Below, piece by piece: positions 27,854-37,793 of a stretch of DNA of 43,732 nucleotides. The notes beneath the pieces were generated by a model that did not search any database, was not told where the DNA came from, and saw only the letters and a program-made list of their open reading frames with translations. Origin of the DNA: Burkholderiaceae bacterium (lineage in GTDB: Bacteria > Pseudomonadota > Gammaproteobacteria > Burkholderiales > Burkholderiaceae_E); assembly GCA_019635275.1 (NCBI GenBank), contig JAHBZV010000026.1, positions 1 to 43,732 on the forward strand, read 5' to 3'. Every line of letters starts with the position of its first letter. Position 1 is the stretch's first letter. Both the position numbers and the translations under genes were made by a program.

Positions 27854-29548
27854 ATGAGCACTGCCGAAGCCGTGAAAATCGACCCGATCCTGCTGTCGGT
27901 CTACGCGCGCACGTTCCGCTCGATCACCGACGAGATGAGCATCTCGATGGAGCAGACGACGCGCTCGCCGATCCTCTGCGAGGCCAAGGACTACGTCACC
28001 GGCCTGTACGACGGCGACGGCAACATGCTCGAGCAGACCGAGAACCTGCCGATCCTGGCGTTCTCGCTGGCGCCGGTGTGCAAGTACATCAAGCAGTACT
28101 TCGGCGACGACCTGCATCCCGGCGACGTCATCTTCCACAACGACGTGTTCAGCCTGGGCAACCAGAACAACGACGTGGCGGTATTCAAGCCGGTGTTCCT
28201 CGGCGACAAGCTGGTCGCCTGGACCGCGGTCAAGGGCCACCAGGCCGACATCGGCGGCAACGTCGCCGGCGGCTACAACCCGAACGCGGTCGAGGTCTGG
28301 CAGGAGGCGCTGCGGATCCCGCCGGTCAAGGTGGTCGAGCGCGGCAAGCTGCGCCGCGACGTCTGGAACCTGATCTTCGCCAACGTGCGGCTCGACATCG
28401 TCCAGCACGACATGAAGGCCGAGATGGGCGCGTGCACGATCGGCGAGCGGCGGATGCTCGAGCTGCTGGCCAAGTACGGCGTCGACAGCTACGAGGCGCA
28501 CAAGCAGGCGCTGTTCTTTGCCACGCGCCGGATGATGGAAGCCGAGATCGCGAAGATCCCGAACGGCCGCTACTCGGGCGAAGGCTACGTCTACTACGAC
28601 GGCCGCCACGAGGGCTCGAAGTTCACGATCCGCGTCGATATCGACGTCGAGGACCGCAGGATCCGCTTCGACTACTCGCGCACCGACCCGCAAACCAACG
28701 GCTTCGTCAACGGCACCTTCACGTCGAGCGCGTCGGCGACGATCCTCACGCTGCTGCAGATGGTCAACCCGGACATCCCGCACAACGAGGGGATGGTGCA
28801 GCCGATCGAGATCGTGATCCCCGAAGGCACGATCCTGAATGCGGCGTACCCCAAGGCGACCACGTTCGGCAACCACCTGTGCCCGCCCAACGCCGACGCG
28901 ATCCAGCGCGCGCTCGCGCCGGTGCTGCCCGACCGCGTCACCGCCGGCTGGAACAACCTGCTCGCGTCGCTCACCACCGGGATCGACCCGCGCACCGGCG
29001 AGAAGTACGTCGACATCGGCTTCATGGGCCTGAAGGGCGGCTCGGGCGGGATGCTCGGCACCGACGGCTACGACCACATCGGCATGATCGACGCGTCGGG
29101 CGGCGTCCTCGACCAGGACTACGAGATGTTCGAGCAGCAGACGCCGCACACGCTCGTGCGCCACGAGTTACTGACCGACTCGGCCGGCGCCGGGCAGTGG
29201 CGCGGCGGCCTGGGCGTCGAGACGATCTTCGAGATCGGCTCGGACGACACACAGCTGGTCACCTTCGGCGACGGCGACTTCGAGCCGGCGTTCGGGCTGT
29301 TCGGTGGCCGCGACGCGGGCCTGAACTTCATCCGGCTGCACTACCCGGACGGCCGCACCGTCGTACCGCGGAACAAGGACCTGATCACCGGCGTGCCGAA
29401 GGGCACCGTCTACCACCAGGTGGCCAGCGGCGGAGGCGGCTACGGCGACCCGAGGAAACGCGACCGCAGGGTGCTCGCCGAGGAGGTGCGCAACGGCGTG
29501 ATCTCGCCCGAAGCGGCGCGCGAGCTGTACGGCATGGACGACGCCTGA
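27854..29548 (+). CDS. hyuB: Hydantoinase B/oxoprolinase-family subunit (HyuB)
   Basis: Predicted 564 residues. Typical segments are PILLSVYARTFRSITDEMS at the start, EQTENLPI, PGDVIFHNDVF, GHQADIGG, FTSSASATIL, and the C-terminal VASGGGGYGDP. HyuB pairs with HyuA as the catalytic subunit. The length fits HyuB; the acetone carboxylase AcxB subunit is about 200 residues longer, and no gamma-type third subunit is present here, which argues for a two-subunit enzyme of the N-methylhydantoinase group. Its substrate is unknown. Confidence 0.9.
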   Translation: MSTAEAVKIDPILLSVYARTFRSITDEMSISMEQTTRSPILCEAKDYVTGLYDGDGNMLEQTENLPILAFSLAPVCKYIKQYFGDDLHPGDVIFHNDVFSLGNQNNDVAVFKPVFLGDKLVAWTAVKGHQADIGGNVAGGYNPNAVEVWQEALRIPPVKVVERGKLRRDVWNLIFANVRLDIVQHDMKAEMGACTIGERRMLELLAKYGVDSYEAHKQALFFATRRMMEAEIAKIPNGRYSGEGYVYYDGRHEGSKFTIRVDIDVEDRRIRFDYSRTDPQTNGFVNGTFTSSASATILTLLQMVNPDIPHNEGMVQPIEIVIPEGTILNAAYPKATTFGNHLCPPNADAIQRALAPVLPDRVTAGWNNLLASLTTGIDPRTGEKYVDIGFMGLKGGSGGMLGTDGYDHIGMIDASGGVLDQDYEMFEQQTPHTLVRHELLTDSAGAGQWRGGLGVETIFEIGSDDTQLVTFGDGDFEPAFGLFGGRDAGLNFIRLHYPDGRTVVPRNKDLITGVPKGTVYHQVASGGGGYGDPRKRDRRVLAEEVRNGVISPEAARELYGMDDA

Positions 29549-29568
29549 CCGACAACGGACCGGATACG

Positions 29569-30702
29569 ATGGACTTCGAACTGAGCGTCGAGCAGAAGGC
29601 GGTCCGCGACACCTTCGCGCGCTTCGCGGACCAACGGATCGTGCCGCAGGCCGCCGCGCTGGACGAGGCGCGCGCGTTTCCGCGCGAGCTGTTCGGCGAA
29701 CTGGCGTCGCTCGGCCTGTTCGGCATGCGCTATCCCGAGGAAGTCGGCGGTAGCGGCATGGCGCTCGCCGAGTTCTGCCTGGCGCTCGAAGAGATCGCCC
29801 GCGGCTCGATGTCGCTGGCCGGCGCCGCGGCGATGCAGTCGCTGATGGGCACGAAGTTCCTGCACATGCTGGGCAATGCCGACATCGTCGAGCGGCTGTT
29901 CAAGCCGGCGCTCGAGGGCCAGAAGATCGGCGCGATCTGCATGACCGAGCCGAACGCCGGCTCCGACCTCGGCTCGATCGCCACCGTCGCGAAGAAGGTC
30001 GACGGCGGCTACGTGCTCGACGGGCAGAAGACCTGGATCACGTCGGCGCCGGTGGCCGACTTCTTCACCGTGTTCGCGCGCGCGGGCATCGAGAAGAAGC
30101 TCACGATCTTCCTCGTCGAGAAGCACTTCCCCGGCATCACCGTCGGCCGCGAGATCCACAAGATGGGGGTCTGGGCGCTGCCGACCTCCGAGGTCGCGTT
30201 CGCCGGCTGCTTCGTCCCCGACAGCCACCGGCTGTCGAAGGAGGAAGGCGACGGCGAGGGCCACCTGCGCAAGACGCTGGCCGAGATCCGCATCATCACC
30301 GGTGCGATGGCGCTGGGCGTGGCGCGCGCCGCGCTCGACGAGGCCGTGCGCTACGCCGGCGAGCGCCAGCAGTTCGGCAAGCCGATCGACCGCTACCAGG
30401 CGATCCAGACGAAGCTCGCCGACATGGCCACCGGGCTGGAGGCGGCGACGCACCTCGTGCGCTACGCGGCGTGGCTGCGCGACTCGGGGCGCCCGCACCA
30501 CAAGGAGTCGGCGATGTGCAAGCTCTTCGCCACCGAGACCGCGGCCGGCATCTGCGACCAGGCGGCCCGCGTGCTGGCCTCGTACGGCTACGCGATGGAA
30601 TACCCGGTGCAACGCTACCTGCGCGACGTGCGTTTCACGCTGATCGGCGGCGGCACCAGCGAAATCCTGAAACTGATCATCGCCAAGGAGGTGACGTCAT
30701 GA
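29569..30702 (+). CDS. Acyl-CoA dehydrogenase
   Basis: Predicted 377 residues, normal for the family. FAD and substrate motifs include ICMTEPNAGSDLGSI and KTWITSAPVADFF, then RQQFGKPIDRYQAIQ. The C-terminal position where many members have the catalytic glutamate in YEGT reads IGGGTSEI, so the base must come from elsewhere, as in the isovaleryl-CoA and long-chain groups. Glutamates at AEIRI and LDEAVRY are candidates. The stop overlaps the next start (ATGA). It would introduce a 2,3-double bond into an acyl-CoA of the pathway. Confidence 0.93.
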   Translation: MDFELSVEQKAVRDTFARFADQRIVPQAAALDEARAFPRELFGELASLGLFGMRYPEEVGGSGMALAEFCLALEEIARGSMSLAGAAAMQSLMGTKFLHMLGNADIVERLFKPALEGQKIGAICMTEPNAGSDLGSIATVAKKVDGGYVLDGQKTWITSAPVADFFTVFARAGIEKKLTIFLVEKHFPGITVGREIHKMGVWALPTSEVAFAGCFVPDSHRLSKEEGDGEGHLRKTLAEIRIITGAMALGVARAALDEAVRYAGERQQFGKPIDRYQAIQTKLADMATGLEAATHLVRYAAWLRDSGRPHHKESAMCKLFATETAAGICDQAARVLASYGYAMEYPVQRYLRDVRFTLIGGGTSEILKLIIAKEVTS

Positions 30703-31127
30703 GTGCCGTTCCGGGGCTCGCGCCGCGACACCCGCAGCAACGCCGGATCAAGGTGCTGCTCGCCAAGCCCGGCCTCGACGGCCACGACCAGGGCGCCAAG
30801 GTCGTCGCGCGCGCGATGATGGACGCGGGATTCGAGGTCATCTACACCGGGCTGCGGCAGACGCCGGAGTCGGTCGCGCGGATGTCGCTCGAGGAGGACG
30901 TCGACGTGATCGCGCTCTCCAGCCTGGCCGGCTCGCACCTGCCGTTCTGTCGCAAGCTGAAGACGCTGCTGGAGGCCAACGGGCTGACCGACAAGCTGTG
31001 GCTGATCGGTGGCAACCTGCCCGCGCAGGACCACGACGAACTGCGCGCGCTGGGCTTTCGCGGCGTGTTTCCCACCGGCTCGAAACTCGACGCCATTTGC
31101 GACTACATCCGGGAGCAGGTGAAATGA
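30699..31127 (+). CDS. B12-binding small subunit of an acyl-CoA mutase
   Basis: Predicted 142 residues, one cobalamin-binding domain. The lower-axial-ligand motif is DGHDQG (27-32, DxHxxG with His29); SSLAGSH and LIGGNLPAQD are further contacts in the Rossmann-like fold. Such separate subunits occur in isobutyryl-CoA, ethylmalonyl-type, 2-hydroxyisobutyryl-CoA and archaeal methylmalonyl-CoA mutases. It overlaps both neighbours by 4 bases (ATGA), so stoichiometric translation with the large subunit is likely. Confidence 0.95.
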   Translation: MSAVPGLAPRHPQQRRIKVLLAKPGLDGHDQGAKVVARAMMDAGFEVIYTGLRQTPESVARMSLEEDVDVIALSSLAGSHLPFCRKLKTLLEANGLTDKLWLIGGNLPAQDHDELRALGFRGVFPTGSKLDAICDYIREQVK

Positions 31128-32737
31128 ACGATCGCCTGCCCCCCGAACTGCGGCCGGTGCTCAACGAGTCCGGCCTCGAAGTGCAACCGCTGTACACCGC
31201 CGCCGACGTCGAGGAGAGCGGCGGCCTGGCGATGCTGGGCGAACCCGGCGAGTACCCGTTCACCCGCGGCATCCACCGGCTGATGTACCGCAAGCAGCCG
31301 TGGACGATGCGCCAGTACGCCGGCTTCGGCAACCCGCGCGAGACCAACCAGCGCTTCAAGTACCTGATCGCCAACGGGCAGACCGGGCTGAACGTCGCGT
31401 TCGACCTGCCGACGCAGATCGGCCTCGATTCCGACGACCCGCTGGCCGAGGGCGAGATCGGCCGCGTCGGCATGTCGATCGACACGCTGCGCGACTTCGA
31501 GGTCGCGTTCGACGGCATCGACCTGGCGAAGATCACGGTGTCGCTGACGATCAACGGCGCGGCGGCGATCCTGATCGCGATGTACCTGGCGATGGCCGAG
31601 AAGCGCGGCTACGACGTGAAGCAGCTGCGCGGCACCGCGCAGAACGACATCCTGAAGGAGTTCATCGGCCGCGGCACCTGGATCTTCCCGGTCGAGCCGT
31701 CGATCCGGCTGGTCGGCGACACGATCGAGTACTGCGCCGAGCACGCGCCGAAATACAGCCCGGTGTCGGTGTGCGGCTACCACATCCGCGAGTCGGGCGC
31801 GACGCCGGCGCAGGAGATGGCCTACGCGTTCTGCATCGCGCGGGCCTACGCCGACGAGGTGATCCGGCGCGGGCTGCACGTCGACGAGTTCGCCGGGCGC
31901 CTCTCGTACAACTTCAACATCTTCGGCAACCTGTTCGAGCAGGTCTGCAAGTTCCGCGCCGGGCGCAGCCTGTGGGCGAAGATCATGAAGGAGCAGTACA
32001 AGGCCGAGAAACCCGGCTCGATGTGGCTGCGGATGATCGCCGGCGGCGGCGGCGGCGGCCTCACTTTCGAGCAGCCCGAGCTCAACATCGTGCGCGGCGC
32101 CTACTATGCGCTGATCAGCGCGCTGTCGGGCGCGCAGACAATGGCGCTGTGCTCGTACGACGAGGCCTACACGATCCCCACCGAGTACTCGGCACGCATC
32201 TCGCTGCGCACGATGCAGATCCTGATCGAGGAGATGGGGCTGACCGAGACGGTCGACCCGCTGGGCGGCTCGTTCTACGTCGAGACGATGACCAACCGGA
32301 TGCGCCAGAAGATGGAGGAGATCATCGCCGAGACCGACGCGCAAGGCGGGATCGTGCGGCTCGTCTCCGAGGGCATCATCCAGGCGAAGGTCTCGGCGCA
32401 GGCCTATCAGATGCAGCGCGACATCGAGTCGGGCAAGTTCCCGAAGGTCGGCGTCAACCGCTACCGCAACGACCAGGAAGAGGACCACCCGGTCGAGTTC
32501 CACCCGTACGACGAGGCCGACGCGCGGGTGCAGATCGACGGCCTGAACCAGGTGCGCGCCGAGCGCGACGCCGCCGCGGTGGCGCGCGCGCTCGACCGCG
32601 TCGCGCGCGACGCGCAAGCCGGCGTCAACCTGATGCCGGCGATCGTCGAGGCCGTGAAGGCCTACGCGAGCGTGGGCGAGATCACGAAGCAGATGGTGAA
32701 GGTGTTCGGACGCTACCGAGAGCCGATCCGGTTCTGA
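31124..32737 (+). CDS. Large subunit of a coenzyme-B12-dependent acyl-CoA mutase (methylmalonyl-CoA mutase family)
   Basis: Predicted 537 residues, a substrate-binding TIM barrel. TMRQYAGF (61-68) keeps Tyr65, equal to Tyr89 of Propionibacterium methylmalonyl-CoA mutase; Arg183 matches Arg207, Gln173 matches Gln197, and His220 matches His244. Isobutyryl-CoA and 2-hydroxyisobutyryl-CoA mutases change the Tyr and Arg, so a carboxylated acyl-CoA is favoured here. Unusual: the THSQTSGW stretch is replaced by a glycine run (307-312, AGGGGGGLT) and LHTNS by ALCSY (342-346). No MeaB/ArgK-type GTPase chaperone is nearby. The substrate could be methylmalonyl-CoA or a larger branched dicarboxylyl-CoA. 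Confidence 0.93.
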   Translation: MNDRLPPELRPVLNESGLEVQPLYTAADVEESGGLAMLGEPGEYPFTRGIHRLMYRKQPWTMRQYAGFGNPRETNQRFKYLIANGQTGLNVAFDLPTQIGLDSDDPLAEGEIGRVGMSIDTLRDFEVAFDGIDLAKITVSLTINGAAAILIAMYLAMAEKRGYDVKQLRGTAQNDILKEFIGRGTWIFPVEPSIRLVGDTIEYCAEHAPKYSPVSVCGYHIRESGATPAQEMAYAFCIARAYADEVIRRGLHVDEFAGRLSYNFNIFGNLFEQVCKFRAGRSLWAKIMKEQYKAEKPGSMWLRMIAGGGGGGLTFEQPELNIVRGAYYALISALSGAQTMALCSYDEAYTIPTEYSARISLRTMQILIEEMGLTETVDPLGGSFYVETMTNRMRQKMEEIIAETDAQGGIVRLVSEGIIQAKVSAQAYQMQRDIESGKFPKVGVNRYRNDQEEDHPVEFHPYDEADARVQIDGLNQVRAERDAAAVARALDRVARDAQAGVNLMPAIVEAVKAYASVGEITKQMVKVFGRYREPIRF

Positions 32738-32747
32738 GGGCACAGAG

Positions 32748-33612
32748 ATGACGGTCATCGAATCCACGGTCGGGCGCTACCTCGCGCCGGCCACGCTGCG
32801 CGAAGCGCTCGAGGCGCTGCGCGACTCCGAAGAAGCGACGATTCTCGCCGGCGGCACCGACCTGATGGTGCAGGCGCAGATCGGGCGCAGGCGAATCGGC
32901 GCCACGCTGCTGAACATCCGTCGCATCGACGAGTTGAAGGGCATCGCCCGCGACGGCGACGCGATCCGCATCGGCACGCTCGCGACGATCACGCAGATCA
33001 TGAACGACCCGCTGGTGCGCAAGCACCTGCCGGTGCTCGTCGAGGCCTGCGACCACTTCGCGAGCGACCAGATCCGCAACGCCGCAACGATCGGCGGCAA
33101 CGTGTCGAACGCGTCGCCGGCCGGCGACACGCTGGTGCCGCTGCTGGTACTCGACGCGCAAGTCGAGCTCGCGAGCGCCGACGGCGCTGGCGTCGCGCGC
33201 CGCAGCGTGCCGATCGCCGAGTACTTCACCGGGCCGGGCCGCACGCGCCGCGCGGCGAACGAGCTGCTCACCGGCGTGCGCATCCCGGTGCCGCCGGACG
33301 GCCACTACGCCCGCTTCTTCAAGTTCGGCACCCGGCCGGCGCTCGACATCTCGGCGATCTCGATCGGGATCGCCGGCGTCCGGTCGGGCGGCGCGCTGTC
33401 GAACGTGCGCGTGGCGTTCGGCGCGGTGGCGCCGACCCCCGTGCGCGCCCGCCGGACCGAAGCGGCGCTCGAAGGCCGGCGCCTCGACGAGTCGACCATC
33501 GCGCGCGCCGCCGAAGCCGCGCGCGACGAGGTCGACCCGATCGACGACGTGCGCGCCAGCGCCTGGTACCGCAAGGAACTGATCCACAACATGACGCGAA
33601 GGATGCTCGACC

Positions 33613-33629
<17 letters not shown>
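32748..33629 (+). CDS. Molybdenum hydroxylase FAD-binding medium subunit (CoxM/HcrB-like)
   Basis: Predicted 293 residues. FAD motifs AGGTDLMVQ (about 35-43) and TIGGNVSNASPAGDT mark the xanthine-dehydrogenase-family medium subunit, which passes electrons from the 2Fe-2S subunit to an acceptor. The extra 4Fe-4S insertion of 4-hydroxybenzoyl-CoA reductase HcrB is not visible, so an oxidative hydroxylase is more likely than a reductase. The start is 10 bases after the mutase stop; the end overlaps the next gene by 17 bases. Confidence 0.92.
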
Positions 33630-34112
<483 letters not shown>

Positions 34113-34116
<4 letters not shown>

Positions 34117-36527
34117 ACGTCGTCGAGAAGAAGGCGCTCGTCGAGCGCGACTCGCTGATCGGCAAGCGCATCGCGAAGATGGATGCGCCGGAGAAGGCCA
34201 GCGGCAAGACCCGCTACATCCACGACATCGACCTGCCGGGGCAGCTCTACGGCAAGATCCTGCGCTCGTCGCGCGTGCACGCGCTGATCAAGCGAATCGA
34301 CACGAGCAAGGCGCGCGCGCTGCCCGGCGTTCACGTGGTGATCACCGCCGCCGACGTGCCCGACCAGCGCCCGATCGGGGTCGCGAAGGACCACCTGCCG
34401 CTGAAGACCGACCGGGTCCGCAGCCAGCGCGACGAGATCGCCGCGGTCGCCGCGGTGTCCGAAGAGGTCGCCGAACGCGCGCTGCGCCTGATCGAGGTCG
34501 AGTACGAGGACCTGCCGGTCGTCAGCGACGCGCAGGCCGCGCTCGAGCCCGGCGCGACGCTGATCCACCCCGAGCCGCACGGCGTCGAGCACCACCACCT
34601 GAACCTGAAGAAACCGGGCGCGCCGGTCGCCTTCGCCGGCAAGAAGGACAACGTCGCGATGCGCTTCGACTACGCGCACGGCGACGTGGTGCAGGGCGAA
34701 GCCGAGTCCGACGTGGTCGTCGAGGACACGTTCAAGCTGCACTACGTGACGCACTGCTGCATGGGCGTGTCGGGGATCCTCGCCGAGTTCGACGCCTCGG
34801 GCAACCTGCTGATGTACTCGAACACGCAGGTGCCGTTCCTGCACAAGCGCGAGTTCGCCGAGTACCTGAACATGGACCCGGCGCGCATCCGCATCATCCA
34901 GCCGCCGATCGGCGGAGGCTTCGGCTCCAAGCTCGACATCTACCCGTTCGAGGTCATCTGCGTGTTCCTGGCGCGTGCCGCCAGGCGCCCGGTGAAGATG
35001 GTGTTCAGCCGCGAGGAGGAGTTCATCGCGTCGCCGACCCGCCAGCCGGTGCTGCTCACGCTGCGCTCGGGCTGCCGGAAGGACGGCACCCTCACCTTCC
35101 GGCAGGTGCATACGCTGCACGACAACGGCGCGTACACCTCGTGGGGCGCGACGACGCCGTTCGTGATGATGCAGACCTTCTCGTCGCTGTACCGGGTGCC
35201 GCACTGCGACTACCACACGGTCGCGGTCTACACGAACAACCCGTATGCCGGGTCGTTCCGCGGCTACGGCAACCTGCAGGCCACGTTCGCGGTCGAAGCG
35301 CACATGGACAAGCTGGCCGAGGCGATCGGAATGGACCCGCTCGAGTTCCGGCTGAAGAACGCGCAGGAGCCGGGCGAAGTCACCGGCCAGGGAATGACCT
35401 TCAAGAGCTGCGGCTTTCGCGAGTGCCTGACCACCGCGGCCACGCGCAGCGACTACCAGCGCAAGCACCGCGAGAACCAGGCGAGGCAGAAAGACCCCGA
35501 CCCGATCAAGCGCGGGATCGGCATCGCCTCGATGCTGCACGTCGGCGGCGGCGCGAAGATCTACCCGTCGGACGGCTGCGGGACGATCCTCAAGCTCGAC
35601 GACTTCGCGCACGTGACGCTGATCACCGGCGCCTCCGAGATCGGCCAGGGTTCGGAGACGGTGCTCGCACAGCTCGTCTGCGAGGAGCTCGGGCTGCCGA
35701 TCTCGGCGGTCACGGTGGTCAACAACGACACCGACATCACGCCGTGGGACGTCGGCGTGCACGCGTCGCGCACCACCTTCATCGCCGGCAACTCGGCGAT
35801 CGGCGCCGCACGGAAAGCCAAGGCGAAGATCCTGGCGGCGGCGGCGAAGAAGCACGGCTGCGACGAGAACGAGCTCGACCTGCACGGCGGCCACGTGATC
35901 CGCGTCGACACCGGCGAGCCGCTGGTGGACCTGGCGCGGCTGATGCGCAGCCTGCACTTCTCCGATCGCGCCGAACTGGTGATGACGACCTACTACTACG
36001 AGCCGCCCAGCCAGCACCAGGACAAGGGCTTCAAGGGAGACGTCTCGGCAGCCTACGCGTGGGCGACACAGGTGGTGGAAGTCGAGGTCGACACGCAGAC
36101 CGGCGTCGTGAAGATGACCCGCGTCACCGGCGCGCACGACGTCGGCCGCGTGCTCAACCGCCTCGGCATCGAGGGCCAGATCGAGGGCGGCGTCGTCATG
36201 GGCCAGGGGTATGCGCTCACCGAGAACCTGATGGTCGAGAACGGAGTCGTGCGCAACCCGAACTTCCGCGACTACAAGCTGGTGACCGCGCCCGAGATCC
36301 CCGAGATGGACGTCTCGTTCGTCGAGTCGATGGACGGCGAAGGCCCACAGGGTGCCAAGGGCGTCGGGGAAGCGCCGGCGATCTGCATCGCCGCGGCCAC
36401 CGCCAACGCGATCTACAACGCCACCGGCGTGCGTATCTACGACCTGCCGTTCACGCCCGAGCGCGTCTACCGGGCCCTGAAGGGCAAGGCCGAGAAGCCC
36501 ACGCTGAAGCGCTGGCTGCCGGCATGA
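34113..36527 (+). CDS. Molybdenum hydroxylase catalytic large subunit (xanthine dehydrogenase/HcrA-like)
   Basis: Predicted 804 residues. Molybdopterin-binding and active-site segments include [35 protein letters not shown] and [10 protein letters not shown] with the catalytic Glu at about 753. The [10 protein letters not shown] and [13 protein letters not shown] segments resemble the 4-hydroxybenzoyl-CoA reductase/CO dehydrogenase branch. The CO dehydrogenase active-loop Cys motif (AYRCSFR) is absent. The enzyme would add a water-derived hydroxyl to a ring or acyl-CoA. No signal sequence, so cytoplasmic. Overlaps the CoA-transferase start (ATGA). Confidence 0.93.
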
Positions 36528-37714
36528 AGCGACGTACGGTGCTGTCGATGGAGCAGGCGCTGTCGCTGCCGTCGGCGACGATGCGCTTCGCGCAGCTGGG
36601 CTGGCGCGTGATCCGCATCGAGTCGACGCCGACCGGCGCCGGCCTGCCGGGCGACCCGAACCGCTACATCGGCTCGCGCGTGGCCGACGACGACCGGCGC
36701 AGCTACTTCGTCGCCCCCAACGTCGGCAAGGAGGCGATCGCGCTGAACCTGAAGGACGAGCGCGGCCGCGAGGTACTGCAGCGGCTCGTCCGCGAGCTCG
36801 ACGTCGACGTGTTCTGCTGCAACACGGTGCCCTCGCGCTACCGGGCGCTGGGCATCGACTACGAGACGCTGTCGGCCGTCAAGCCCGACCTGATCTGGGC
36901 CGGCATCTCGGCGATGGGCCCGGCGTACCCGGACGCGCCCGGCTACGACCCGGTCATGCAGGCGATGGCCGGCTACATGGAGGTCACCGGCGACCCGAAC
37001 GGTCCGCCGATGCTCGCCGGGATCCCCGTGATCGACCTGAAGGCCGGCGACGAGGTCTACGCCAACGTGATGGCAGCGCTGCTCGAGCGCCACGAGACCG
37101 GTCGCGGCACGCGGATCGACGTGTCGATGCTGCAGGCGGCCGCGTCGTGGCTGATCACCGTGCTGCCGCTGATCGACTTCGGCTGCCAGCCCGGCGAGAT
37201 CACCCGCGCCGGCAACGAGCACCGCAAGTTCATCCCGACCAACGTCTATCCGACCAGCGACGGGTACGTGTTCCTCGCGATCGGCAGCGACGTGCAATGG
37301 CGGCGGCTCACCGCAATTCCGAAATTCGCCCCGGTGGCCAACGAGGTGCGCGCGACCAACGAGGGGCGCCATCGCGAGCGCGAGTCGATCCACCGCGACA
37401 TGGCCGCGGTGACCTCGCGCTACCCGGCCGACGAGATCCTCGCCGACCTGCGCGCGGCCACGATTCCGGCAACGCGCATCCTGGACATCCGGCAGGTGCG
37501 GGAGCTGCCACAATTGCGCGACAAACTCACGCGGACGACGATGCCCGACGGCCGCGCGATCCATATGCAGCCGATGGCGGTCGACGTGGCCGGCGCCCGC
37601 ACCGAGTTGCCGTTCCCGCCGGGGTACGGCGCGGACACGCAGCGGGTGCTCGGCGAGGCGGGCTACTCGGCCGACGAGGTGCAGGCATTGCGGGGCGCGG
37701 GCGTCGTGGCCTGA
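36524..37714 (+). CDS. Family III CoA-transferase (CaiB/BaiF type)
   Basis: Predicted 396 residues. [20 protein letters not shown] (141-160) and [24 protein letters not shown], with the catalytic Asp171, are the family core; [11 protein letters not shown] follows. The N-terminus ([21 protein letters not shown]) is a variant of the usual GPYATMLLADLGADVIKVE. It would move CoA between an acyl-CoA product and the free acid substrate, an ATP-saving route beside the ligase in the same operon. Confidence 0.92.
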   Translation: MKRRTVLSMEQALSLPSATMRFAQLGWRVIRIESTPTGAGLPGDPNRYIGSRVADDDRRSYFVAPNVGKEAIALNLKDERGREVLQRLVRELDVDVFCCNTVPSRYRALGIDYETLSAVKPDLIWAGISAMGPAYPDAPGYDPVMQAMAGYMEVTGDPNGPPMLAGIPVIDLKAGDEVYANVMAALLERHETGRGTRIDVSMLQAAASWLITVLPLIDFGCQPGEITRAGNEHRKFIPTNVYPTSDGYVFLAIGSDVQWRRLTAIPKFAPVANEVRATNEGRHRERESIHRDMAAVTSRYPADEILADLRAATIPATRILDIRQVRELPQLRDKLTRTTMPDGRAIHMQPMAVDVAGARTELPFPPGYGADTQRVLGEAGYSADEVQALRGAGVVA

Positions 37715-37755
37715 GGCGGCGGCGCGGCGCTGCGGCGTACGGAAGACGAAGCGAC

Positions 37756-37775
37756 GGGCCGGCACCGACCGGCCC
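37756..37775 (+). other. Intercistronic hairpin
   Basis: GGGCCGG-CACCGA-CCGGCCC is a perfect 7-bp stem with a 6-base loop in the 79-base gap after the CoA-transferase gene. No U-run follows, so it more likely stabilises or processes the operon mRNA than ends it. Confidence 0.45.
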
Positions 37776-37793
37776 CGCGCGAGAGGAGACTGG

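Noticed and set aside
25689-29548. Firm call as acetone carboxylase
   Set aside because: HyuB is about 200 residues shorter than AcxB and there is no gamma subunit.
30699-32737. 2-hydroxyisobutyryl-CoA or isobutyryl-CoA mutase
   Set aside because: Those enzymes replace the Tyr89 and Arg207 equivalents; both are kept here (Tyr65, Arg183).
31103-32767. 554-codon minus-strand frame over the mutase gene
   Set aside because: Antisense to a conserved mutase and without recognisable domains.
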